A stretch of DNA of 64,000 nucleotides from Nakamurella aerolata (GTDB taxonomy: Bacteria > Actinomycetota > Actinomycetes > Mycobacteriales > Nakamurellaceae). The DNA lies in contig NZ_JABEND010000002.1 in assembly GCF_013002705.1 (NCBI RefSeq), positions 575,538 to 639,537 on the forward strand, given 5' to 3'. The notes under the pieces were generated by a model, which was given only the letters and a program-made list of their open reading frames with translations, was not told where the DNA came from and did no database searches. Of this stretch, positions 1 through 11,548 are shown piece after piece. The position numbers and the translations under genes are program-made. How positions within the stretch are numbered: position 1 is the stretch's first letter; each line of letters begins with the position of its first letter.

Positions 1-58
1 AGACTCCGAGGACCTGCAGCGCTCGCTGCAGTCCCAGGTGGCAGTGCTGAGCGCCTGA
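1..58 (+). CDS. C-terminal end of an unidentified protein (partial)
   Basis: An open frame enters from the left edge (first whole codon at position 2) and stops with TGA at 56-58. The visible residues end in DLQRSLQSQVAVLSA, which is too short to assign. In mycobacteria the gene before eno encodes a lipoprotein or lytic transglycosylase, but nothing here confirms that. Other frames are also possible, so confidence is low. Confidence 0.35.
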   Translation, partial: DSEDLQRSLQSQVAVLSA

Positions 59-78
59 GCCGGCACCGGCCGGATAGT

Positions 79-115
79 CTTGTCTGGCGAAGATCCTGGC
101 GAGATCACAGACAAG
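79..115. promoter_or_regulatory. inverted repeat in the eno leader
   Basis: CTTGTCTG at 79-86 is the exact reverse complement of CAGACAAG at 108-115, with 21 nt between. It lies in the short gap before eno, so it could be an operator, a leader hairpin or a terminator of the upstream gene. No T-run follows. Confidence 0.3.
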
Positions 116-118
116 TAG

Positions 119-2298
<2,180 letters not shown>

Positions 2299-2303
2299 CG
2301 GCG

Positions 2304-2825
2304 ATGACGGATCCGGGTGCCGGCCCACGGCAACTCACCCCGATGACGCCGGCCGACGCCGAACTGTTCCAGCAGCAGATGGGCCGGCCGCCGCGCGGCG
2401 TGATCGGTGTCGCCTACCGCTGCGACCACGGGGTCCCTGCGGTGGTGCAGACCGCGCCCCGGCTGCCGGACGGCACCCCGTTCCCGACCATGTACTACCT
2501 GTGCTGCAAGACGCTGAACTCGGCCGTCGGGCGGATGGAATCATCCGGCCTGATGGCCCGGATGACGCAACGACTGGCCAACGACGCCGACCTGGCAGCC
2601 GGCTACCGCCGGGCCCACGAGAGCTACCTTGCCACCCGGAATGCGTTGGGCGACTTGGGTATCGACGTGACGGCCGGTGGCATGCCGGACCGGGTGAAAT
2701 GCCTGCATGTGTTGATAGCGCATTCCTTGGCGGTGGGGCGCGGGGTGAACCCGCTCGGCGACGAGGCCGTCGACGCGCTGGGCGACTACTTCGCCGGCGA
2801 GGCGGCCTGCGCCCGGCTGGACTGA
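2304..2825 (+). CDS. DUF501 family protein
   Basis: The product is about 173 residues and contains DUF501 features: PRGVIGVAYRCDHGVPAVVQT, a PFPTMYYLCC segment with paired cysteines, and an MPDRVKCLHVLIAHSLA block near the C-terminus. The function is unknown, but the gene almost always sits between ftsB and ppx/gppA in actinobacteria (Rv1025 position). The ATG at 2304 is chosen; an in-frame GTG at 2295 overlaps the ftsB stop (GTGA) and is an equally possible coupled start. The usual next gene, ppx, is absent here and lies about 13 kb away in fused form. Confidence 0.88.
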   Translation: MTDPGAGPRQLTPMTPADAELFQQQMGRPPRGVIGVAYRCDHGVPAVVQTAPRLPDGTPFPTMYYLCCKTLNSAVGRMESSGLMARMTQRLANDADLAAGYRRAHESYLATRNALGDLGIDVTAGGMPDRVKCLHVLIAHSLAVGRGVNPLGDEAVDALGDYFAGEAACARLD

Positions 2826-2838
2826 GCGCGCCGGGTGG

Positions 2839-4260
2839 TCAGCCGGCGCGCAGCAGCGCCGTGTACCAGTCGACGGCGGCGTGCAGATCTTCCACAGCGA
2901 TGTGCTCGTCGGCTGCGTGCAGGCTCTGCCGCTGCTGCCGGCTCATCCTGATCGGGGTGAATCGGTACACCTGGTCCCAGTGCTGCTGGAAGAATCGCCC
3001 GTCGGTGGCCGCCATGGTCAGGTACGGCACCGGCACCGCGTCCGGCAGGACCGCAGCGGTGGTGCTGGTGAGCAACTCGAACGCCGGACCGGCGGTGGGT
3101 GCCTGCGGTGACGGTTCGCTCGCCGAAAGTTCCTGCACCGCAACGCCGGTGCCCTTGACGACGCGGCGGATGCGCTGCACGGCCGATGCGGTGGATTCGC
3201 CGGGCCGCACCCGGACGTTGACAACCGCCTGCGCGCGGTCGGCCATGGCATTCGGCGCCGGTGCACCGGACAGCATGGTCACCGAGGTGGTGGTGCGCAC
3301 CATCGCTGCGGTTTCCGGGCCGAGCCGCGCCAGCACCGCTGCCAGCAGGCGCGGGCGCCCGGTCAGGAACGAGAGTACCTGTCGCAGTGGGGGTTTCATC
3401 CGTGGTGCGAGAGTGCGCAGCAACCGCACGGTGATCGGCGGGACGCCGGCTGGGAACGGGCGAGCGTCGATGGCGACGATGGCCTTGGCCAGCCGGGCGA
3501 CCGCGGCGTTGCGGGTGGGCGTTGAGGCATGGCCGCCGGCGTCGGTGGCGACCAGCAGCAGGCTCAGCAGGCCCTTCTCGGCGACGCCGATCACCGCAAG
3601 GGGATCGCCGATGCCGGGGAAAGCCTGCTCGGCGACAGCGCCGCCCTCGTCCAGCACGAGTACCGGATCAACGTTGCGGCGCACCAGTTCTGCCGCTGCC
3701 GCCGCGGCGGACGGCCCGGCAACCTCCTCGTCGCACCCGAACGAGAACCACACATCGCGCCGTGGGCTGAACCCGCCGGCCAGCAGCCGCTCGGCCGCTG
3801 CGCAGATGGCGATCAGCGACCCCTTGCAGTCCAGCGTGCCCCGGCCCCACACCGCGTCCCGACCGTTGGCGTCGACTGCCACGTCACCGCCGAACGGTGG
3901 ATGCCGCCAGCCAGCATCGGTCTCAGTGCGCAGCTCGGTGCCCGGTTCGGCTGTCGGGTTGACACCGAACGGGCCGGACGCTGGCGGGTGGGACGCCGGC
4001 ACCACGTCCTGGTGAGCCATCAGCACCAGCGGGCGACCGCCGGTGTCGGCGCCCGGCCAGCGCAGCAACAGGCCGCGCCCGATGCCGGCGTCGCTGAGCG
4101 TGGTGATCTCACAAGCCCGATGCAGCAAGGGGAATCGCCGGCGCAGCTCGGCGTGCAAGGCATCGAACGCGCCGGCGTCGGTTCCGGCATCGCCGACGTG
4201 CGACACCGTCGGGATCCGCACCGCTGCCTGCAGCGCGGCGACCACCTGTGCCGGTTCCAT
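2839..4260 (-). CDS. M20 family zinc peptidase (carboxypeptidase S/ArgE-like)
   Basis: This 473-residue protein belongs to the M20 di-zinc peptidase family that removes acyl or amino acid groups from small peptides in the cytoplasm. Metal-site residues are visible in order: H83 and D85 in LMAHQDVVP, D144 in WGRGTLDCKG, the E178-E179 pair in GCDEEVAG, and D204 in VLDEGG. A typical dimerisation domain starts near GGHASTPTRN, and the C-terminus carries the expected HAADEHIAVEDL with the last His ligand. The gene lies convergent to DUF501 with 13 bp between them. The exact substrate cannot be told; its length fits the CPS1-like subgroup. Confidence 0.92.
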   Translation of the reverse strand: MEPAQVVAALQAAVRIPTVSHVGDAGTDAGAFDALHAELRRRFPLLHRACEITTLSDAGIGRGLLLRWPGADTGGRPLVLMAHQDVVPASHPPASGPFGVNPTAEPGTELRTETDAGWRHPPFGGDVAVDANGRDAVWGRGTLDCKGSLIAICAAAERLLAGGFSPRRDVWFSFGCDEEVAGPSAAAAAAELVRRNVDPVLVLDEGGAVAEQAFPGIGDPLAVIGVAEKGLLSLLLVATDAGGHASTPTRNAAVARLAKAIVAIDARPFPAGVPPITVRLLRTLAPRMKPPLRQVLSFLTGRPRLLAAVLARLGPETAAMVRTTTSVTMLSGAPAPNAMADRAQAVVNVRVRPGESTASAVQRIRRVVKGTGVAVQELSASEPSPQAPTAGPAFELLTSTTAAVLPDAVPVPYLTMAATDGRFFQQHWDQVYRFTPIRMSRQQRQSLHAADEHIAVEDLHAAVDWYTALLRAG

Positions 4261-4504
4261 CGCGTCAGCCTACGGCCGCCGAATTCATCATCCGCTGCAC
4301 CAGTGAGTGATTCTCGCCGGTCGCGGACGGAAATGGGCCGCTGCTGCAGCAGGTGATGAAACTGGCTGCCCCGCCCGCCCACGGTGCGGGATGATTCGGA
4401 CCCTGCCGAAACTCTCCCGCGCGCCGCCGCAGGTCAATAGAGTGAGGGTGCCGGCGCCGTCGGGGTTGCTGGTCAGCAGGGATCAGCAGCGGAGGGGTAG
4501 CAGC

Positions 4505-5590
4505 ATGGCGGAGCAGCGCAAGCGTGCGAGCAAGCAGCCGGCGAAGGTGGACGGCCGGGTGCGGTTCCCCGGCATCAGCCCGCGGGCCTACGAGCACCCG
4601 GCCGACCGCGGGGTGATGGCGACCATGCGCGCCGTTCCCGGACTGGCCGACATTCTCAAGACGTTGTCCGGGATCTTCCCGGAGCGTGGCGAGCGGCTGA
4701 TGGCCCTGGCCTCGTGCATCCGGGTGGGGGACAAGCAGTATCCGCAGTTGGAGAAGATCCGCCAGGACTGCGCCGCGATCCTCGACCTGCCAACGGTTCC
4801 CAACGTGTTCGTGCACCGCGACCCGTACGCCAACGCCATGACCATCGGTATCGACGAGCCGTTCATCTTGATCAACACCGGGCTGGTTGAGGCGCTGGAC
4901 GACGACGCACTGCGGTTCGTCATCGGGCACGAGATGGGGCACGTGCTGTCCGGGCACGCGGTGCTGCGCACCCTGCTGATCCGACTGCTCAGCCTGCAGA
5001 CGACCATCGCATGGGTGCCGGCCGGCGCGCTCGGGCTGCGGGCGGTGATCGCTGCGCTGCGCGAGTGGTTCCGTAAGGCCGAACTCACCGCTGACCGGGC
5101 TGGGCTGCTCACCGTGCAAGATCCGAAGGCGGCGCTGCGCGCGCATGTGTACCTGGCCGGTGGCATCGAGAGCGAGCAGATCGACATACCGTCATTCCTG
5201 CGTCAGGCCGAGGAGTACACGCAGGTGGAGGACATCCGTGACTCCATCCACAAGCTGCGTGCGGTCGAGGGCATGACGCATCCCCTCGCCGTGGTGCGCG
5301 CCGCCCAGTTGCAGAAGTGGGCCGCGTCGGAGGACTACCGCGCGATCCTCGGCGGCACCTACCCCAAGCGCGAGGACGACACTCCACAGAAGGACCTCGG
5401 CGAGGATATGAGCAGCGCCGCCCGCTCGTACAAAACCGCGGCCGAGGAGTCGACCGATCCGCTGACCAACCTGATCAACACCGTCGGTGACCAGCTGGCC
5501 AAGGCCGGTAGCCGGCTGGGCGGGATGTTCAAGCAGGACAACGGATCTGCCGACGGAGCGCCCGACGGCGGCAAGTCCGGCAAGAACTGA
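4505..5590 (+). CDS. M48 family metalloprotease (HtpX-like)
   Basis: The 361-residue product carries the zinc-peptidase motif HEMGH at 142-146 and the third ligand in AELTADRAG (E193), as in M48/HtpX proteases. Hydrophobic segments after HEMGH (about 152-185) may associate with the membrane. The C-terminal 80 residues are charged, Gly/Lys-rich and probably disordered. The ATG at 4505 follows a GGAGGGG ribosome site at 4491-4497; the open frame runs further upstream without a better start. Likely role: turnover of membrane or misfolded proteins, inferred from the family. It is divergent from the M20 gene. Confidence 0.92.
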   Translation: MAEQRKRASKQPAKVDGRVRFPGISPRAYEHPADRGVMATMRAVPGLADILKTLSGIFPERGERLMALASCIRVGDKQYPQLEKIRQDCAAILDLPTVPNVFVHRDPYANAMTIGIDEPFILINTGLVEALDDDALRFVIGHEMGHVLSGHAVLRTLLIRLLSLQTTIAWVPAGALGLRAVIAALREWFRKAELTADRAGLLTVQDPKAALRAHVYLAGGIESEQIDIPSFLRQAEEYTQVEDIRDSIHKLRAVEGMTHPLAVVRAAQLQKWAASEDYRAILGGTYPKREDDTPQKDLGEDMSSAARSYKTAAEESTDPLTNLINTVGDQLAKAGSRLGGMFKQDNGSADGAPDGGKSGKN

Positions 5591-5751
5591 CTCGGCTGCT
5601 CACGTTCTAGAGCACTCGACCGCCCGGGTCGGCGGGACGTTACCGCGCTGGATCGCACCCCGGCGTTGTGAATCGTGAGTGGCAACGCGAGCACCGGCGG
5701 ACGGCGACAATCGGTAGGGCGGCGACGGCGGCGACATCGGTAGGGCGGCGA

Positions 5752-6516
5752 TCATCGCACCATTGAGCCCCACAGCCTGTCGATCTCGGTGGCGAACGCC
5801 CGCGCGCGTTCGGTCGTCGGCTGCGGTGGCTCGCCCGCGCCGGTGGCTGCCAGCTGAATGCTGACGTTCCTGGCCCGATCCGAGCGCACGCAGGTGATCA
5901 TGGCGTCGGTGCTGTCCAGCACCTGCTGCTTGGCAGCCGCGAGGTCGGCGGCGCTGTCAACGTTGATCGCTCTGGTCGGAGCCGCCGTGCAGCGCACGGT
6001 GTCCGACCCGGGAACCGGCAGCGCAGACGTCGCGCCGATCTGACGGACGCGCAGCAGCATGGCGTCGCTGGAGGTCAGCGGCGCCGGCTGCATCCCGTTC
6101 ACCACGGTCAGCAACAGCCGAGTGTTCTCCACGGTGCCGTAGGCCATCTGGATGCCGGGGCCGCCGTACGCCTGGGTGAACGCGGCAATGCCGTCGGTCG
6201 CGACGGCCGCCTGAGCCCTGCCCTGATCGGGGTACTTCTCGGCGAGCGCGAGGTCGTCACGCTGCAGGCCGAGCACGGAGTCCGGCAGGGTGTCCAGACC
6301 GATCGGTATCGGAGGTGGCAGCGGATCAGAGCCGGACGCTGCGCTGTCCGATGCGGAGCTGACCAGCCAGACCGCGCCGACGATCCCGGCGCCGACCAGC
6401 GCCCCGACCAGCGCCGCGATCACCGGCAACCGCCGGCCGCGGTTCGGCGCGTGGGCGGACGTCAAGCCTGGTGGTGCCGGGGAGGGCTGGTGGTTTCCGG
6501 GCAGTTGGTCGGTCAT
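5752..6516 (-). CDS. membrane-anchored protein of unknown function
   Basis: The 254-residue product begins with a Pro-rich cytoplasmic stretch, then one membrane helix (LPVIAALVGALVGAGIVGAV, about residues 30-50), and an extracellular domain of about 190 residues with two cysteines that could pair. I do not recognise the domain. The start ATG at 6516 lies 85 bp after the end of psuG on the same strand, so the gene may be the last member of a psuK-psuG transcript. An upstream in-frame extension exists but overlaps psuG and is unlikely to be used. Confidence 0.75.
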   Translation of the reverse strand: MTDQLPGNHQPSPAPPGLTSAHAPNRGRRLPVIAALVGALVGAGIVGAVWLVSSASDSAASGSDPLPPPIPIGLDTLPDSVLGLQRDDLALAEKYPDQGRAQAAVATDGIAAFTQAYGGPGIQMAYGTVENTRLLLTVVNGMQPAPLTSSDAMLLRVRQIGATSALPVPGSDTVRCTAAPTRAINVDSAADLAAAKQQVLDSTDAMITCVRSDRARNVSIQLAATGAGEPPQPTTERARAFATEIDRLWGSMVR

Positions 6517-6601
6517 GGCGCTCAGTATCTCGCGAGCGCTGCCGCGCCGTGGCTGTTCAACAGTGGGGATGTGCGCGAGTTGCCGGCGGCGGCACCGGCG
6601 G

Positions 6602-7552
6602 TCAGCCGGCTGCTGCCGCCGCGAGTTCGGCAGCCAGGCGGGCGTTGGCCAACACCAGATCAATGTTCGCGCGCAGGCTGGCGCCCTCGGTGTGCTCGTG
6701 GAAGTAGGCCAGCAGGTACGGGGTGACGTCCTTGCCGCTGATGTTGTTGCGCTGCAATCCTTCGAGCGCTTCGGCGAGCACGGCGTCGTGCACCGCGGGG
6801 TCGAGCTGACGATCTTCGGCGATCGGATTTGCCACCACAAGGCCCTGCGGCAGACCGAGTTCGCGGCGCACCCGCACCAGCGCGGCCAGCTCGTCCGGAG
6901 TGTTCACCGTCCACGGCACCGGGTGATCGGTGCGGCTGACGTAGAAGCCGGGAAACACGTCGGTGCGGTAGCCGACCACTCCGACCGACAGGCTCTCCAG
7001 CCGCTCCAGCGTCGCCGGAATATCGAGAATCGATTTGGCGCCGGCGCACACAACGGTGATCGGAATCTGGCCGAGCGCATACAGATCGGCGGACTCGTCC
7101 CAACTGTCGGCGGCTTCACGATGAACGCCGCCGAGCCCGCCGGTGGCAAACACCTCGATGCCGGCTTTGACGGCCAGGTACGACGTCGCAGCCACCGTCG
7201 TCGCGCCGACCGCGCGGGTCGCCAGCACCATCGGCAGGTCGCGGATGCTGGCCTTGGCCACCTCGGGAGTGTCGACCAGCTCGCGGCGCTGCTGCTCGTC
7301 CAACCCGATGTGGGCGGTGCCGTCGAACAGCGCGATGGTGGCCGGGGTGGCGCCGCCGTCGCGCACCGCCTGCTCGATCTGGCCGGCGACCTCGAAGCCG
7401 CTGTCCTTCGGCAGGCCGTGGCTGATGATGGTGGACTCAAGAGCCACCACCGGTCGACCGGCAGCGAGCGCGTCGGCCACATCGGCCCGAACGACGATCG
7501 GAGCGATCGGTGCGTCAACCGGCGGCCCGGCCGGCGAAAGCTGTTCTGACAT
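6602..7552 (-). CDS. psuG: pseudouridine-5'-phosphate glycosidase
   Basis: PsuG splits pseudouridine 5'-phosphate into uracil and ribose 5-phosphate, the second step of pseudouridine breakdown. The 316-residue product shows the family motifs ALESTIISHGLP near the N-terminus, ATRAVGATTVAAT, VFATGGLGGVHR, VCAGAKSILDIPATLE and RTDVFPGFY, covering the full IndA/PsuG fold at normal length. The ATG at 7552 is 87 bp downstream of psuK on the same strand, the standard kinase-glycosidase pairing, so the substrate is well supported. Confidence 0.96.
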   Translation of the reverse strand: MSEQLSPAGPPVDAPIAPIVVRADVADALAAGRPVVALESTIISHGLPKDSGFEVAGQIEQAVRDGGATPATIALFDGTAHIGLDEQQRRELVDTPEVAKASIRDLPMVLATRAVGATTVAATSYLAVKAGIEVFATGGLGGVHREAADSWDESADLYALGQIPITVVCAGAKSILDIPATLERLESLSVGVVGYRTDVFPGFYVSRTDHPVPWTVNTPDELAALVRVRRELGLPQGLVVANPIAEDRQLDPAVHDAVLAEALEGLQRNNISGKDVTPYLLAYFHEHTEGASLRANIDLVLANARLAAELAAAAAG

Positions 7553-7639
7553 GGCAAGAATCCTTTGGCTCGGGTGTTCAGGTGTCTCGGGGTGCCGGGC
7601 GGGTCCGGCGGAAGTTCGGATCGGGTGCGGCGGTGGCGG

Positions 7640-8728
7640 TCACCGCAGCAGTGGCCGGGTCGGCGCTGGCAAGGCGGCCGCCGCTCGCGCGCCGGCCCGT
7701 CCGTCCTGGCCGCTCCAACCGGTGCGCAGCGCCGAGGCAATGCTCGGCAGTTCGGGAAGCGCCCGGCCGGCGCCGCGTCTGCCTGCGGTCAGCGCACCCA
7801 GCGTCCCGGCGAGCACCAGCGCCGCGTGCGGGTCTTCGGTGAGGGCTCCGGAGTGCAGGCCGTACAGCAAGCCGGCGCTGAACGCGTCGCCTGACCCGGT
7901 GGTGTCGACCACCTGGACCGGCATTCCCGGGATGCACAGCTGGTCGCCGCCGGCGCAATGCAGTGTTGCTCCCGCGCTGCCTCGCTTGACGGCGATGGTG
8001 GCGTCGGTGCGTTCCCGCAGCCGGGCGATTGCAAGGGCAGGGTCGGAGATTCCACTGAGCGCCGCGAGTTCGGCGGAACCGGCGATCAGCAGATCGATGA
8101 GTGGAAGCCAACTGTGCACCGTCTCGACCTGCGCAGCGGCGGCCACCGCGGCCGGCGGCAGATCCATGCTGACCCTGATGCCGGCGTCACCGGCGACCGC
8201 GAGGGCCGCCGCCACGGCGGTGGTCTGGGTGGGGGAGAGCGCCGAATATCCAGACAGGTGCAGCGCGCCAGCGCCACGCACCAGAGCAAGCGCATCGGGC
8301 GTCAACCCGGCCGCGGTGTTCGCCCCGCGATGCGCGATCAGCAATCGCTCACCGTGGTCCGGCACCACCACAACAGTGGTGGCGGTCGGCAGCGTTGCAT
8401 CTTCGGAGACGTGTTGGGTATCAAGGTGTTCGGCGCGCAGCTCGGCCTGCGCGTGCCGGCCGGCCGGGTCCATGCCCACTCGGCCGACCATCGTCACCGG
8501 CAGGCCGAGCCGGGACGCCATGATCGCGGTGTTGGTGACCGAACCGCCGACGGTTTGCCCCGAAGAGTCGGCGATCAGATCGGCGCCGGGTCGCGGCTCC
8601 GCCGACACCTGCAGCGTGAGATCCACGGTGATGTCGCCGAAGACAACGAGTGAACCGGCGCGATGGCCGGCGCCCCGCGGCACCGCCTGCTGGCTGAGGT
8701 GCCGGTTCGGCTCCGAGATGTGATGCAT
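7640..8728 (-). CDS. psuK: PfkB family sugar kinase, probable pseudouridine kinase
   Basis: A 362-residue ribokinase-type (PfkB) kinase: the fold begins at SLVVFGDITVDL, has the GGSVTNTA substrate region, and ends with the PfkB signature DTTGSGDAF (about residues 276-284) holding the catalytic Asp. PsuK phosphorylates pseudouridine to its 5'-phosphate, which psuG just downstream then cleaves; the assignment to pseudouridine rests on this pairing. The first about 25 residues are not conserved, so a later start is possible. A 201-bp gap separates it from the divergent sialidase gene. Confidence 0.9.
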   Translation of the reverse strand: MHHISEPNRHLSQQAVPRGAGHRAGSLVVFGDITVDLTLQVSAEPRPGADLIADSSGQTVGGSVTNTAIMASRLGLPVTMVGRVGMDPAGRHAQAELRAEHLDTQHVSEDATLPTATTVVVVPDHGERLLIAHRGANTAAGLTPDALALVRGAGALHLSGYSALSPTQTTAVAAALAVAGDAGIRVSMDLPPAAVAAAAQVETVHSWLPLIDLLIAGSAELAALSGISDPALAIARLRERTDATIAVKRGSAGATLHCAGGDQLCIPGMPVQVVDTTGSGDAFSAGLLYGLHSGALTEDPHAALVLAGTLGALTAGRRGAGRALPELPSIASALRTGWSGQDGRAGARAAAALPAPTRPLLR

Positions 8729-8929
8729 GCGCTCCCTGGCTGACCGGCCGGTTTCTCAGGCGCGGTACCGACAGAATACTGGGCCGCCGGCCCGCCACCT
8801 GCAGCCCGTTCGCGGCTCGGCGTCGGCACCCGCGAGCTGTTGACCAGCCGGTGGCACCGGTGTTGCATAGAAACGGCGTTTCAAGTGTGGGCCGACGGTG
8901 GCCCGGACGCGTCCGGCTGGGAGGCACTC

Positions 8930-10891
8930 ATGGATCTTCGGCGAACCGGATTGCCAGCAGCGCATGCGGACTCGCGCGCACCGCGGCGGCGGCGCGGAGC
9001 CGTTTCGCTCGCGCTCGTGCTCGCGCTGGCCGCGACCGGCGCGGTGGTGCCCGCCGCGGCTGCCGGCGCCACCGGTCAACCCGTCGTCGGAGCCGCGCCC
9101 GCCGCCGCGCCCGCGGACTCGGCAGCGCGAGCGGATGCCGGGCTCCCGGCCCGGTCGGACCCGGCCCAGTCGGACCCGGCCCGGTCGGAACTGGCCCGGT
9201 CGGAACTGGCCCGGTCGGAACTGGCGCTGCGGGATCCGGCCCGTTGGGACTTCGAGTCGGGAACGCCCGGCTCGGTCCCGGCAGGTTGTGCCGCTCCCGC
9301 GGGCAAGGCGCCGGCGGTGATCACCGCCGCGGACGCGGCGAGCGGTCGGCAGTCGCTGCTCATTGATGATCAGAATGCTTCGGCCCAAACGGTTCTCGGC
9401 TGCAGTTTCAGTGCCCGTGCCGGCGCGCAGCTGGCGCTGTCGATCAAGCCGACCGCGGTCCGCGGCGGTATCGCGATCGATCTCACCGGTACCAGCACCG
9501 CCGGTGCCGGTGGCATCTTCCACCTGATCGTCGTCGGCGACGGTGCGGTGCGCTGGTACGACGAACGCGGTGGCTGGCGGCCGCTGGCGCCGGCCGGCAC
9601 CGTACCGACCGGAGTCTGGAGCCGACTTGAACTCGGGGTGACCGGCGACCAGGATGCGGTCTACCTGTCGGTCAACGGCAGCTACCGCGGATCCGCCGGG
9701 CCGCAGACGATCAACCCGGTGCGCACCCTCACCGGGTGGCAGGTGGCCAGCAGCGGCACCGCCACCGTTGGCGATACCGCGTACCTGGACGATGTCACCG
9801 TCGGCCCGGCATTGGCCAGGCGCCCCAACGCGATCACCGCGCAGTACGCCATCGGGCCGAAGTACTACCTCGCGACCTCCAGCACGCCGGCGCAGATGCC
9901 GACCACGGCGGTGCAGGTGCCATGGCCCACCGCCGTCGGTGGCAAGCGGATCATCGCCAGCTTCCCGGCGCACGGCGACTCGGCCACCGACACCGGGAAC
10001 CGGATGGTGATCTCCGACGACGGCGGAAAGACATGGCAGGACTACCAATCGCACAACCCGATGCCGCAGGTGCCGTCGATCTTCATCACCCGACTGCAGG
10101 ACGGCAGCCTCTATGCGATGAACTACCACAACTACGCCACCGCCGACCCGACCAGGGCGACGATCGAGAGCGCGACGTCCACCGACAACGGCGTCACCTG
10201 GACTCAGCGTGACGGAACGCTCACCTCGCCGGAACCGTTGGCGGCCTACGCATGTGAGCGGCCCGCCGGTTGCACCGCGATCGTGCAGGTGCACAGTGTG
10301 GTCGAGGACCCGGACGGGACGCTCTATCAGACCGCGTACGGCCGGTACCAGGGCGACACCAAGCTGCGGCAGATCCTGCTGGTCTCGAAGAACAAGGGAC
10401 TTGACTGGACGGTGCGCGCGACCGTTGCCAACAACCCGAACCTGAGTACCGACAAGGCTTTCGAGGGTTTTCCCGAGGGAGTGCTGACCAGGATCGGCGA
10501 GCACGGGTTCTTGATGGTGATGCGGACCGGCTCGTACCTGCCGATGTACCAGTCGTACTCGTCCGACGACGGGTACACCTGGAGCACCCCGCAGCCGGTG
10601 AGAACCACTACGGGACAACCGGTGTCGAGCGTGTTCCCGACTCTGGAGCGGATGGCCGACGGCTCACTGCTGCTGTTGGTGGGGCGGCCGGGTCTTTCGC
10701 TCCTGCGGTCGAGGGACGACGGCAAGACCTGGACGCCCCAGACCTGGGTCGACTACCAGAACTCGGCCAACGGCTTCATGATGGTGACCGGTAGCAAGAC
10801 CGTGATGGTGTTCGGAGATCAGGGCGCGGACTGGAACAGGCCCCTGCAGTACCGGGTCTGGTCGCGCACCGTCATCGTGCACGGCAGGTAG
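8930..10891 (+). CDS. secreted sialidase-type BNR-repeat protein
   Basis: The 653-residue product starts with a signal peptide (RRRRG, then VSLALVLALAATGAVVPAAAA) and a low-complexity linker with five 15-bp repeats. A lectin-like or LamG-like domain (about 105-300) precedes a beta-propeller. The propeller contains five Asp-box motifs: SDDGGKTW, STDNGVTW, SKNKGLDW, SSDDGYTW and SRDDGKTW, typical of sialidases and related glycan-binding propellers. The ATG at 8930 follows a GGGAGG site. Expected role: extracellular cleavage or binding of glycans; catalytic sialidase residues cannot be confirmed by eye. It ends 3 bp before a convergent gene. Confidence 0.88.
   Translation: MDLRRTGLPAAHADSRAPRRRRGAVSLALVLALAATGAVVPAAAAGATGQPVVGAAPAAAPADSAARADAGLPARSDPAQSDPARSELARSELARSELALRDPARWDFESGTPGSVPAGCAAPAGKAPAVITAADAASGRQSLLIDDQNASAQTVLGCSFSARAGAQLALSIKPTAVRGGIAIDLTGTSTAGAGGIFHLIVVGDGAVRWYDERGGWRPLAPAGTVPTGVWSRLELGVTGDQDAVYLSVNGSYRGSAGPQTINPVRTLTGWQVASSGTATVGDTAYLDDVTVGPALARRPNAITAQYAIGPKYYLATSSTPAQMPTTAVQVPWPTAVGGKRIIASFPAHGDSATDTGNRMVISDDGGKTWQDYQSHNPMPQVPSIFITRLQDGSLYAMNYHNYATADPTRATIESATSTDNGVTWTQRDGTLTSPEPLAAYACERPAGCTAIVQVHSVVEDPDGTLYQTAYGRYQGDTKLRQILLVSKNKGLDWTVRATVANNPNLSTDKAFEGFPEGVLTRIGEHGFLMVMRTGSYLPMYQSYSSDDGYTWSTPQPVRTTTGQPVSSVFPTLERMADGSLLLLVGRPGLSLLRSRDDGKTWTPQTWVDYQNSANGFMMVTGSKTVMVFGDQGADWNRPLQYRVWSRTVIVHGR
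9151..9225 (+). repeat. five 15-bp in-frame tandem repeats
   Basis: Units resemble CCGGTCGGAACTGGC and encode S-E-L-A-R or S-D-P-A-R pentapeptides in the linker after the signal peptide of the BNR protein. The last three units are nearly identical. Confidence 0.9.
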
Positions 10892-10894
10892 AGG

Positions 10895-11488
10895 TCAAGC
10901 GCGGCTTGGAGTTTGGCGCCCGACCCGCGCCAGCGCCCACTCCCATGGATCGGTGGCGTCGGCGGAATCGACCGGCGCTGCGAACGGGGCGTCCGGCCCA
11001 GCGCTCGCCGCCTCCGGGATGCCGGCGGCGATGTTCCTGACGCTGGTCACCACTTCGGGCTCAGGACGGTAGTCGTTGCCGAGCGCGGTCGCGACGTCCC
11101 AGGTGTGCACGGCGGTGTCCAGCAGTTGTGCCGACACCGCGCCGGCAGCGGGAATCGGGTCGGGCCCGAAGTCGGCGATCCGCACCGCCGACGCCGGGTC
11201 GAGCAACCGAACGGCTTCGACGAGTTCGTCGCGGGCCGCGGCAAAGTCGGTCTGGTTGAACGGGATCGGGGCATACCGCTCGGCCGGCGCATCGCCGTCC
11301 CGCAGGGCGGCGGCAAAGCCACGCCACTGTCCGCCGATGTGTCCCAGCAGCGCCCCGAGGGTCCACTCGGCGCAAGGGGTGGGCCGATCCAGATCGGTGG
11401 CCTGGATCTTCGCGGCCGCTCCGGTGGCGTCGTTCAGCGCGGACAGCAGGTGGTGTTGAGCGGGGTCGGGTGTCGGAGTCGAAGACAT
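10895..11488 (-). CDS. TIGR03086/DinB-like metal-binding protein
   Basis: A 197-residue protein of the mycothiol-dependent maleylpyruvate isomerase/DinB superfamily, TIGR03086-like. Family features are the opening helix, RPTPCAEWTLGALLGHIGG with the first His ligand, and DTAVHTWDVATALG with the second. Members are four-helix metal proteins, some acting as mycothiol-dependent transferases; the substrate is unknown. The ATG at 11488 is the first Met giving a normal N-terminus. It diverges from a MarR gene 60 bp away with an inverted repeat between them, so MarR probably controls it. Confidence 0.87.
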   Translation of the reverse strand: MSSTPTPDPAQHHLLSALNDATGAAAKIQATDLDRPTPCAEWTLGALLGHIGGQWRGFAAALRDGDAPAERYAPIPFNQTDFAAARDELVEAVRLLDPASAVRIADFGPDPIPAAGAVSAQLLDTAVHTWDVATALGNDYRPEPEVVTSVRNIAAGIPEAASAGPDAPFAAPVDSADATDPWEWALARVGRQTPSRA

Positions 11489-11501
11489 GATCCCAATGTA
11501 G

Positions 11502-11524
11502 CAATCATTGTCAAGTGGTGATTG
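11502..11524. promoter_or_regulatory. probable MarR operator
   Basis: CAATCA at 11502-11507 and TGATTG at 11519-11524 form a perfect inverted repeat with an 11-bp spacer, in the 60-bp gap between the divergent DinB-like and MarR genes. Position and symmetry fit an operator for both promoters. Confidence 0.6.
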
Positions 11525-11548
11525 TTCCTGGTTGAGTAGCATGCCTGC

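Noticed and set aside
5690..5751. Short ATCGGTAGGGCGGCGA repeats after the M48 gene
   Set aside because: Only two copies in a small gap; too little to call an element.
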